From JBMOKU01 sp049324315 (lineage in GTDB: Bacteria; Bacillota; Clostridia; Peptostreptococcales; Thermotaleaceae): a stretch of DNA of 64,000 bases. Shown one piece after another: positions 36,302 to 43,474 of this stretch. The stretch is from the NCBI GenBank assembly GCA_049324315.1, contig JBMOKU010000033.1, positions 124,001 through 188,000 on the forward strand. The letters run 5' to 3'. Both the position numbers and the translations under genes were made by a program. The notes under the pieces were generated by a model, which saw only the letters and a program-made list of their open reading frames with translations, did no database searches and was not told where the DNA came from. Each line of letters begins with the position of its first letter. Positions within the stretch are counted from its first letter, which is position 1.

Positions 36302-37054
36302 TCACTTCACCCAATACTTACTACCGTCTGTATTGCGATCCAAAAATCCATACTCAATCAGGTACCTTCGTATGAGGGCATAATCATCATAGATACGCTC
36401 CAGTATTCTGTTGATTTCCTTTTCAGAGTATTCTACACCACCTTTGAAATTTTTCACAATTTCTGTCAGGACAATAATCTTCCGTTTTTCTTTAGACGGA
36501 TAATTTATTAGACGCCCATTTTCATCAAAATGCCTTGAAAGCGTCTGCTTTCTTTCCTCCTGGGTTATGTCATATCTTTCATCCACCATGGTTGCACTTT
36601 TATGCACTTCAACAAACTCCTTCTCAGTTTTTGGTGTTTTGGTATGGAGCAGTTCCATGATCGCTGTAAATATCTTGGCTTGATTTTCTCTTTCTCGAAA
36701 TTTAAATCTATAGTTTCGTATGGTGGAATCTGTCAGATTTAGCTTACTGGCAGTTTCTTTATCAGTCATGTTTTGATAAAAGCACTCCATGACTTCCTTT
36801 TGATTGTCTGTCAAACTTGTATATTTCTTATTAAGATTGATCAGATGCTGGAACATCCCCTGATGAATGTCCTGAATATGCAGCCTCATGCTCTTTTCTG
36901 CCGTTACATATTTGTCTTTATACGGATACACAACACCTTCTTCTAACGTCTCGCCACAGATTAAACATATATATCTATCTGATTCTTTGTCAAAAATATA
37001 TCCTTCTTTTAGTTCTTCCACAGAAGCGTTCCAAAACAACATATTTATATCCAT
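36302..37054 (-). CDS. Transcriptional regulator: zinc-finger-like N-terminus, LuxR-type HTH and DUF2087
   Basis: About 250 aa. Residues ~25-60 contain YICLICGETL and HIQDIH, a possible C2H2-like site. A LuxR-type helix-turn-helix follows (DNQKEVMECFYQNMTDKETA then SKLNLTDSTIRNYRFKFRE). The C-terminus RHFDENGRLINYPSKEKRK with RYLIEYGFLDRNTDGSKYW is a DUF2087 domain, usually fused to DNA-binding domains. The ATG at 37054 follows GGAGGTG. Its target is unknown. Confidence 0.82.
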   Translation of the reverse strand: MDINMLFWNASVEELKEGYIFDKESDRYICLICGETLEEGVVYPYKDKYVTAEKSMRLHIQDIHQGMFQHLINLNKKYTSLTDNQKEVMECFYQNMTDKETASKLNLTDSTIRNYRFKFRERENQAKIFTAIMELLHTKTPKTEKEFVEVHKSATMVDERYDITQEERKQTLSRHFDENGRLINYPSKEKRKIIVLTEIVKNFKGGVEYSEKEINRILERIYDDYALIRRYLIEYGFLDRNTDGSKYWVK

Positions 37055-37194
37055 ATTCTTCACCTCCATAGTTATCATATCACTCACATTATTATTTGTA
37101 AACATATATTAATTATGTTTGTAAATTTATAAATATAATTAACCTATGTTTGCAAATGAGTTCCACCTATGAAAATTGCAGTCTCTCCTTTATG

Positions 37195-37237
37195 ATAAAA
37201 AACTGCTACGGATGAATGCTTGTTTCCCGCAGCAGTT
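37195..37237 (-). terminator. Terminator after the zinc-ribbon/S4 gene
   Basis: AACTGCT pairs with AGCAGTT, extended by an inner GGGAAAC-type pairing, followed on the minus strand by a run of T. Confidence 0.72.
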
Positions 37238-37263
37238 TTATCAATATTACTCCTTTGTCTTTT

Positions 37264-37803
37264 CTAAAGATAAATTCTAATTGTCTCTCCATGCTTTACA
37301 GCATAATTTTGCTTTACGATGCTTTCATTGACATGCACCATTCCTTCTCGAATCATGTTTTGAATCTGCGCTCTACTTACATCCAACATATTTTGACTCA
37401 GCAGCTTATCCAACCTTATAGATGTAACAGCTCCTGTGAGCAATATGTCTATTTGCTTAATTCCGTCTTCCATACACTGTGCTACTGAAATTTTTTCCAT
37501 ATTGCTTCTCGTTATCTCCTGTAATTTATTACACTGATTTTTAACGTATGATTTTCCTCTTAAGAGATCGGCTTCATGTAATTCTGCAGCATGATCTGAA
37601 TAATACTTGCCCAGCAGCTTATTCCATGTATGGCCTTTTTCACATTTGTAGATGGCATATTGAAATATTTTCTTGCCATTGGCATTGTGTCTTCTTGCTT
37701 TAGAATCTTCGAAGACCACTTTTTTGCCACAGTTGGAACAGTAGCGTTCCTCTGTGTTTTTTTCATTCTGGTATAGCTCCCACGTTACTATAAGCTGACT
37801 CAT
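37264..37803 (-). CDS. Zinc-ribbon plus S4-domain RNA-binding protein (DUF1062-like)
   Basis: 179 aa. The N-terminal part has a zinc ribbon: YCSNCGKKVVF, then RRHNANGKKIFQYAIYKCEK followed by GHTWNK. That layout resembles DUF1062. The C-terminal ~60 residues form an S4 RNA-binding domain: IRLDKLLSQNMLDVSRAQIQ, NMIREGMVHVNESIV. Such proteins usually act on ribosomal RNA or the ribosome. The gene has a strong AAGGAGG and a very long leader with mini-ORFs and two terminators, which suggests induction by ribosome stalling. Function is not established. Confidence 0.82.
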   Translation of the reverse strand: MSQLIVTWELYQNEKNTEERYCSNCGKKVVFEDSKARRHNANGKKIFQYAIYKCEKGHTWNKLLGKYYSDHAAELHEADLLRGKSYVKNQCNKLQEITRSNMEKISVAQCMEDGIKQIDILLTGAVTSIRLDKLLSQNMLDVSRAQIQNMIREGMVHVNESIVKQNYAVKHGETIRIYL

Positions 37804-37880
37804 TTCCTCTTCCTCCTTGATATAAGCAGGTAAGATGAAACTTGTCTAAAAAATACATGATTTTGTTCATAAGCAACACC

Positions 37881-37934
37881 TTACCTGTTGATTGATTTGT
37901 CATATTGTCTGCGCTGTTTTGTATAACTTGGCAT
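37881..37934 (-). CDS. Small leader ORF (17 aa) before the S4 gene
   Basis: ATG with an excellent ribosome site (AGGGAGGTGACTGT before it) encodes MPSYTKQRRQYDKSINR and a stop. The stop lies inside one arm of an 8-bp inverted repeat: CTTACCTG at 37880-37887 on the plus strand, partner CAGGTAAG at 37827-37834. Translation to the stop would open the hairpin just upstream of the S4 gene's ribosome site. It is strongly basic (KQRR). Confidence 0.6.
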   Translation of the reverse strand: MPSYTKQRRQYDKSINR

Positions 37935-37956
37935 ACAGTCACCTCCCTTTAAAAAT

Positions 37957-37991
37957 GAATAAAACCCACAAGCAATTAGACTGCTTATGGG
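37957..37991 (-). terminator. Second tandem terminator in the S4 leader
   Basis: CCCATAAGC pairs with GCTTGTGGG (one G-U) around a 9-nt loop, followed by TTTTATTC. It lies between the leader mini-ORFs and the 17-aa ORF, so it must be read through for the S4 gene to be expressed from the upstream promoter. Confidence 0.7.
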
Positions 37992-38000
37992 CCTATAAAT

Positions 38001-38028
38001 AAAAAAACCACGCTTAACATAAGCATGG
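38001..38028 (-). terminator. First tandem terminator in the S4 leader
   Basis: CCATGCTTA pairs with TAAGCGTGG (one G-U), loop TGT, followed by TTTTTTTA. Compact and typical of an attenuator. Confidence 0.78.
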
Positions 38029-38168
38029 TTAATCACGAGTGGAAATACTATTCTGATTCACATCTATCCCTTTTAACTATCTTCATCCATACACTGCATA
38101 TTTCAAACCCACAGCCTATCCTCATCAATAGATTGATGAATACGATAAAAGGAATTCATGAACCATTT

Positions 38169-38240
38169 TTATCCTAACCCTATGCAAATCTTAATTTCAA
38201 CATTGCCAAAAGAATGCACAACAAGTAAAGGTATTATCAT
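38169..38240 (-). CDS. Leader mini-ORF 2 (23 aa)
   Basis: ATG following GGGTGATGGT opens a 23-codon frame starting MIIPLLVVHSFGNVEIK. It contains the sequence TGGCAATG, complementary to CATTGCCA near the end of mini-ORF 1. Coding is not proven; the call rests on position within the attenuator and a weak ribosome site. Confidence 0.4.
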   Translation of the reverse strand: MIIPLLVVHSFGNVEIKICIGLG

Positions 38241-38279
38241 ACCATCACCCAAATGCTCTCTTTTCAGATATTTAGTTCA

Positions 38280-38312
38280 TTATCTGGCAATGCTAAAAAT
38301 AAATTTTCTCAT
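38280..38312 (-). CDS. Leader mini-ORF 1 (10 aa)
   Basis: ATG preceded by AAAGGAG (about 12 nt spacing) encodes MRKFIFSIAR and a stop, 34 nt after the predicted transcription start. The stop overlaps a CAGATA/TATCTG hairpin. The run FIFSI resembles part of the ErmC leader peptide (IFSIFVI), a macrolide stalling sequence; the resemblance is short and may be chance. Confidence 0.5.
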   Translation of the reverse strand: MRKFIFSIAR

Positions 38313-38352
38313 AGAGCTAAGTTTCTCCTTTATACAATTATTTACATATTTT

Positions 38353-38381
38353 ATCTTATTCATTTTTTGAAAAAGTGTCAA
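38353..38381 (-). promoter_or_regulatory. Promoter of the S4 attenuator transcript
   Basis: TTGACA, 17-bp spacer, TAAGAT on the minus strand. It gives a leader of about 540 nt before the S4 start codon. Confidence 0.75.
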
Positions 38382-38452
38382 GTCTTATACTTTTTTCCAG
38401 AATTAATAATGCACTTATAGTAATATTCGTATTTGATAATTCTCTTTCTATA

Positions 38453-40636
38453 CTACAGCTTTAACTTTGCCAAAGCATCGGCAAGGGCCGTATTAATAGG
38501 CTCATCTTTTGCCTTTTTCTGTTCTTTTAGATATTTGGATACTTCTTTTTTTGAAACACCGCCTTTATCCTGCTTCTTTCTTTCATTGAAAGCGGAAAGC
38601 TTTTCTCTGTGACCACAGCTGCAAACAAATATTTGTCCTTCTCCTTCACCTCGAAGCTCCAGCTTCTTATGACAGTTGGGACATCTTGCATTGGTTACTC
38701 TGGCGATACTTTTTCGATGCCCACAGTCTCGATCCTGACATATCAACATCTTGCCTTTCTTTCCATTTACCTCAAGCATATACTTTCCACATTCAGGACA
38801 TTTGTTCCTGGTCATATTATCATGCTTAAAGGTCTCTTCACTGTTTTTTATCTCATGGACTGCTGCCTTTGCATAGTTCTTCATCTCTTGGATAAAAGTA
38901 TCTTTATTGAGGCTTCCCTTGGAGATAGCCCCTAGTTTCTGCTCCCACTGGGCCGTCAAGGCTGGAGATTTCAAGTCCTCTGGAACTAACTCAAGAAGCT
39001 GCCTACCCTTCGATGTGATAAAGATATCTTTGCCTTTTTTCTCGATCAAGAAGGTATTAAACAGCTTTTCAATAATGTCAGCCCTTGTGGCCACCGTACC
39101 TAAGCCCCCGGTTTCTCCTATGGTCTTAATCAAATCTTTGCGCTCATCAGCCATATATTTTACTGGATTCTCCATGGCTGAAAGCAAAGTCCCTTCATTA
39201 AAGGGGGCAGGGGGTTTTGTCTCTCCCTTGGTCTGGGTCACGGAGCATATCTTTAAGATATCTCCCTTATTTACCCTGGGCAGTATCTGGTCGGAAACGT
39301 CCTCTTCCCCGTCATCTTCATCATGATTGCTGTAGACTTCCTTCCAGCCTTGGGCGATAATAGTTTTGCCTTTAGCAATAAACAGTTCTTCTCCAATTTT
39401 TGCTTTGATGGTTGTCTGCTCATACTCAAAGGGTGGATATAGCACGGCTAAAAATCGCTTTATAACCAAATCGTAGATTTTTCTCTCTTTATCATTCAGT
39501 GAACTTAAAAACACCCGCTCTTCTGTGGGAATGATGGCATGATGGTCCGAGACCTTGCTGTTATCCACAAAAGCCTTGTTTGCCTTAATAGGATGCTTTA
39601 AAATCTTGCCCGCAGCAGCACTGTAGGGTCCAATGCCGCAGGCTGTGATCCTATCCTTCAGTGTTTCCACAATATCTGTGGAGATATATCTGGAATCTGT
39701 TCTTGGATACGTCAGAACCTTATGATTCTCATAAAGCCGCTGCATAATCGAAAGAGTCTCCTTGGCCGAATAGCCAAAGAGTTTGTTGGCATCTCTTTGC
39801 AGCTCTGTCAAGTCATAGAGTTGAGGAGCATAGCTTTTTTTATGGGCTTTATCGATATCTATAATCTCAGCTGACTTTCTTTGTACGGCTTGCAGTATGC
39901 TATCACACTTTTCTTTGTCAAAGGTCTTATAATCCTTGCTGTGCCGATCCTGCCATATTAGCTTTATATTATCTGCCGCTGCGGTAATGCCATAGAAGCT
40001 TTTCGGCTTGAAGTTTTGAATTTCTTCTTCTCGCTGGGCAATCATGGCTAAAGTCGGTGTCTGAACCCTGCCGCAAGAAAGCTGGGCATTGTATTTACAG
40101 GTCAATGCACGGGTGGCATTGATCCCCACGAACCAGTCTGCTTCTGCCCGGGCAACAGCCGATGCATAAAGGTCTTCATATAGTTTTCCGTCCTTAAGAT
40201 TTCTAAATCCCTCCTGGATGGCTTTATCCGTAACGGAAGAGATCCAAAGACGTTTGACGGACTTTTTAACATTGGCTTTTTCAATGATCCACCGGCCAAC
40301 CAGCTCGCCCTCCCTGCCCGCGTCGGTAGCAATAACGATCTCTCGGACGTCCTTGCGGTGCATCTGCTCTTTTACCGTACGAAATTGTTTGCTGCTTTGT
40401 TTAATGACATCTAATTTTAGTGGTGACGGCAGCATAGGTAGATCTTCTATTCTCCAAGTTTTGTATTTCTCATCGTAATCCTCAGGATCTGCCAGGGTAA
40501 CCAAATGTCCCAGGGCCCAAGTAACAATGTATTTCTCTCCTTCTAAAAAACTGTTCCCCTTTTTATTACAGTGTAATACCCGTGCTATGTCCCTTCCAAC
40601 AGAAGGTTTTTCGGCTAGTACCAATACCTTATTCAT
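38453..40636 (-). CDS. topB: DNA topoisomerase III
   Basis: About 727 aa, a type IA topoisomerase that decatenates and relaxes negatively supercoiled DNA. The Toprim domain is VLVLAEKPSVGRDIARVL with Asp-x-Asp-type ATDAGREGEL. The catalytic Tyr is in VLTYPRTDSRYIS. Two C-terminal zinc ribbons (CPECGKYMLEVNGKKG; CPNCHKKLELRGEGEG) are followed by a Lys-rich tail. The frame extends 24 codons upstream, but AAAGGA eight bases before the ATG at 40636 and the normal N-terminus fix the start. It follows the Uup-type gene by 37 nt. Confidence 0.95.
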   Translation of the reverse strand: MNKVLVLAEKPSVGRDIARVLHCNKKGNSFLEGEKYIVTWALGHLVTLADPEDYDEKYKTWRIEDLPMLPSPLKLDVIKQSSKQFRTVKEQMHRKDVREIVIATDAGREGELVGRWIIEKANVKKSVKRLWISSVTDKAIQEGFRNLKDGKLYEDLYASAVARAEADWFVGINATRALTCKYNAQLSCGRVQTPTLAMIAQREEEIQNFKPKSFYGITAAADNIKLIWQDRHSKDYKTFDKEKCDSILQAVQRKSAEIIDIDKAHKKSYAPQLYDLTELQRDANKLFGYSAKETLSIMQRLYENHKVLTYPRTDSRYISTDIVETLKDRITACGIGPYSAAAGKILKHPIKANKAFVDNSKVSDHHAIIPTEERVFLSSLNDKERKIYDLVIKRFLAVLYPPFEYEQTTIKAKIGEELFIAKGKTIIAQGWKEVYSNHDEDDGEEDVSDQILPRVNKGDILKICSVTQTKGETKPPAPFNEGTLLSAMENPVKYMADERKDLIKTIGETGGLGTVATRADIIEKLFNTFLIEKKGKDIFITSKGRQLLELVPEDLKSPALTAQWEQKLGAISKGSLNKDTFIQEMKNYAKAAVHEIKNSEETFKHDNMTRNKCPECGKYMLEVNGKKGKMLICQDRDCGHRKSIARVTNARCPNCHKKLELRGEGEGQIFVCSCGHREKLSAFNERKKQDKGGVSKKEVSKYLKEQKKAKDEPINTALADALAKLKL

Positions 40637-40673
40637 GTCAACATTCCTTTCAAAATATCCTGTGCTGCTTATA

Positions 40674-42584
40674 CTATTTCCCTTTTTCAATTCTCTCAGC
40701 CAGTTCATTCAGATAAACCCATCTCTGCATCTTATCTTCCAGCTGCTTTTCCAGTTCTTCTTTTTCCTCCGTTAGCTGCTGCAGAAGGGTATAGTCTGTG
40801 GCTGCTTTCAGGATCTTTTCTTCCATCGCTTGTATGTTTTCTTCCAATCCAGCAATAACATCATCTATTTCTTCATATTCTCTTTGTTCCTTGAAGGTGA
40901 ATTTTAAAGGTTTCTCTTTGCCTGCATTCCTGTTTGGAGCCGCTTCAAGATTCTTATGTTCTTTATTTTTAGCTATTTTCTCATGGGTATTTGTATCTTC
41001 ACTTTCTATATCTCGGACCTCTTTGAATTCCGAATAATTCCCGGTATATTGCGTAATTTTACCCCTTTGCTCAAAGGCAAATATTTTTTCCGCCATCTTA
41101 TCCAGAAAGTACCGATCATGGGATACCACGATGACAGCACCTGAAAAATGTTCGAGATAGTCTTCCAAAATCGTTAAGGTTTCTATATCCAGATCATTGG
41201 TCGGTTCATCCAACAAAAGTACATTGGGGGCTTCCATAAGGACTCTCAATAAATGCAGTCTTCTCTTCTCTCCTCCGGACAGCTTTGCAATCGGTGTCCA
41301 TTGTACGGCAGGAGGAAACAAAAATCGCTCCAGCATCTGAGACGCACTTATTTTTTCCCCTTCCGATGTGGTTATAAACTCTGCACCTTCCCGGACATAT
41401 TCAATCACCCGAAGACGATCATCCATATGATAGGTTTCTTGAGAAAAAATCCCCCGTTTTACGGTTTCTCCCACCTCTATTTTTCCGTCATCAGGCATCA
41501 ATTTTCCTCCAATGATATTGAGAAGCGTTGATTTACCACTGCCGTTGGGCCCAATGATACCTATTCTATCATTTCTTAAAACAACATAATTGAAATCATC
41601 AATAACCAATCCATCATCAAATGCTTTCTTAATATGCTCCAATTCAATAATTTTTTTCCCCAATCTGCTGCTGGCTGTGGATATCTCTAATTTTTCATCA
41701 CGCTTATCCACAATTTTATCCTGCAATTGTTCAAATCGATCGATTCTAGCCTTTTGCTTTGTGCTTCTAGCCTTGGCGCCTGCCCTGATCCATGCCAGTT
41801 CTTTTCTCAGCAACCCTTGTCTTTTTTTCTCCGTGGCTGCTTCCATCTCTTCCCGTTCCGCTTTCATCTCAAGGAAATAGTTGTAGTTTCCTTTATAGGT
41901 GTAAAGATTCCCCTTGTCCAGCTCAACGATGCTGTTGACCACCCTATCCAAAAAGTATCTGTCATGGGTAATCATAAGAAGGGCGCCTTTTCTTTTATTT
42001 AGATATTGCTCCAACCAGTCAATGGTGTCATTGTCAAGATGGTTGGTGGGCTCATCCAGAATGAGCAGCTGGGAGGGATTGATTAGGGCTGTGGCTAGTG
42101 CAATTCTCTTTTTCTGGCCTCCTGATAACGTGCCAACCTTGCTGTGAAACTGTGTAATACCTAATTGGGTCAATATGGCTTTCCCTTCGCTTTCTATATT
42201 CCATGCATTTTTTAGATCCATTTCATGAGTAAGTCTTATCATTTTCTCATTGGGTGTATCCGGATTCAGAGAAGCCTCCTCATACTCTCTTATGAGCTTC
42301 ATCACAGCAGATTCACCTTTAAAAACTTGTTGGAGCACCGTGGCCTCCGGGTCAAAGTATGGGTTCTGGGGTAGATACTCTATGGTAATAGCACTGCCTT
42401 TCATCACTCTTCCTTCATCAGGATATTCCACGCCGGCAATAATCTTTAATAACGTACTTTTTCCTGTGCCGTTGATGCCGATAACCCCTATTTTATCCCC
42501 CTCATTAATTCCAAGATTTATGTTATTCAGTAATGGTTTTTCACTATAGTTTTTAGAAATATTTTCTACACTTAACAGATTCAT
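40674..42584 (-). CDS. ABC-F family ATPase, Uup type with C-terminal coiled coil
   Basis: 636 aa. Two ABC domains with Walker A GINGTGKST and GPNGSGKST, signatures LSGGQKKRI and LSGGEKRRL, Walker B LLILDEPTNHLD and VLLLDEPTNDLD. After a basic linker, the last ~90 residues form the coiled-coil CTD typical of Uup (LEENIQAMEEKILKAATDYT), which binds DNA or ribosomes. The frame extends 40 codons upstream, but AAAGGGAG before the ATG at 42584 decides the start. It is probably co-transcribed with topB. Confidence 0.93.
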   Translation of the reverse strand: MNLLSVENISKNYSEKPLLNNINLGINEGDKIGVIGINGTGKSTLLKIIAGVEYPDEGRVMKGSAITIEYLPQNPYFDPEATVLQQVFKGESAVMKLIREYEEASLNPDTPNEKMIRLTHEMDLKNAWNIESEGKAILTQLGITQFHSKVGTLSGGQKKRIALATALINPSQLLILDEPTNHLDNDTIDWLEQYLNKRKGALLMITHDRYFLDRVVNSIVELDKGNLYTYKGNYNYFLEMKAEREEMEAATEKKRQGLLRKELAWIRAGAKARSTKQKARIDRFEQLQDKIVDKRDEKLEISTASSRLGKKIIELEHIKKAFDDGLVIDDFNYVVLRNDRIGIIGPNGSGKSTLLNIIGGKLMPDDGKIEVGETVKRGIFSQETYHMDDRLRVIEYVREGAEFITTSEGEKISASQMLERFLFPPAVQWTPIAKLSGGEKRRLHLLRVLMEAPNVLLLDEPTNDLDIETLTILEDYLEHFSGAVIVVSHDRYFLDKMAEKIFAFEQRGKITQYTGNYSEFKEVRDIESEDTNTHEKIAKNKEHKNLEAAPNRNAGKEKPLKFTFKEQREYEEIDDVIAGLEENIQAMEEKILKAATDYTLLQQLTEEKEELEKQLEDKMQRWVYLNELAERIEKGK

Positions 42585-42680
42585 ATGGCTCCCTTTCTTT
42601 TTGTCTTCTATAACATTATAATCATTTTCTTTATAACACATAAAAGGAGAAAGGGCAAATTTTTGATGGCAATAGAACAA

Positions 42681-42733
42681 GGGGACTGTACTCCAATCCG
42701 CCAAAAACAGGCGTTACAGTAGGAACAGTCCCC
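42681..42733. repeat. Dispersed-type inverted repeat hairpin after pflA
   Basis: GGGGACTGT and ACAGTCCCC form a 9-bp outer stem with an inner CGCC/GGCG. It lacks a good T tract, so it may be a mobile palindrome rather than a terminator. I recall similar GGGGAC...GTCCCC palindromes being common between clostridial genes, but no second copy is visible here. Confidence 0.5.
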
Positions 42734-42748
42734 ATATCTCAATGAAGT

Positions 42749-43456
42749 CTATGCAATTTCTAAGATTTTTTTAAGTCCTTCTGTTTTCTTTGCACACATA
42801 GGACGGATGTCCTCAAGTTCATAGGATATCCCCATAGCCGCATATTTACTGGCACCAAGGGTATGGTAAGGAAGCAGTTCTACTTTTTCAACCCGTTTGA
42901 ATCGGGCAATCATGTTCTTCAGTTTAACGATATGGTCTTCACTGTCTGTGACACCCGGTACTACCACATGTCTTATCCATACACCGGTATTTGATTTCTC
43001 CAGCACTTCTGCAAAATCCAAGAATTCCTGCATACTTCTCCCGGTCAGATCCCTATAGCCCTGTTCATCTACATGCTTGATGTCAAGTATGGCCAAATCG
43101 GTATATTGGAGGATTTCTTCATATTGACCTATACCAAAGCCCGCTGTGTCAATGGCCGTATGTAGGCCATGCCTTTTGCAAAGTCTAAGAAATTCCATTA
43201 AGAATTCCGGCTGCAGCAAAGGATCTCCACCGGAACAGGTGATGCCACCTCCTGAACGTTTGAAATATGGTTGATATCTCAATGCTTTTTCTAAAATCTC
43301 TTTTGCAGTTACTTCTTTTCCGCCCTTACAATCCCACGTATCGGGATTATGGCAGTATTTACATCTTAGCCCACAACCCTGGAAGAAGACCACAAATCGG
43401 ATACCGGGACCATCTGCAAGTCCCATGGTTTCTATGGAATGGATTTTTCCTAGCAT
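42749..43456 (-). CDS. pflA: Pyruvate formate-lyase-activating enzyme
   Basis: 235-aa radical SAM enzyme that puts the glycyl radical on PflB. The 4Fe-4S cluster motif is CGLRCKYCHNPDTW (CxxxCxxC), the SAM-binding GGE-like motif is GGGITCSGGDPLLQ, and DLAILDIKHVDEQGYRDLTG is family-specific. It starts 18 nt after pflB and shares its ZTP riboswitch. Its 3' side carries an inverted repeat. Confidence 0.95.
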   Translation of the reverse strand: MLGKIHSIETMGLADGPGIRFVVFFQGCGLRCKYCHNPDTWDCKGGKEVTAKEILEKALRYQPYFKRSGGGITCSGGDPLLQPEFLMEFLRLCKRHGLHTAIDTAGFGIGQYEEILQYTDLAILDIKHVDEQGYRDLTGRSMQEFLDFAEVLEKSNTGVWIRHVVVPGVTDSEDHIVKLKNMIARFKRVEKVELLPYHTLGASKYAAMGISYELEDIRPMCAKKTEGLKKILEIA

Positions 43457-43474
43457 CTGTCCATCTCCTTTCCC

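Noticed and set aside
38158..38370. 70-codon plus-strand frame between the S4 gene and topB
   Set aside because: Lies antisense to the attenuator leader, has no ribosome site, and its sequence is explained by the leader mini-ORFs and promoter.
40637..40708. Upstream extension of topoisomerase III
   Set aside because: Reaches into the Uup-type gene; the usual N-terminus and a ribosome site occur at 40636.
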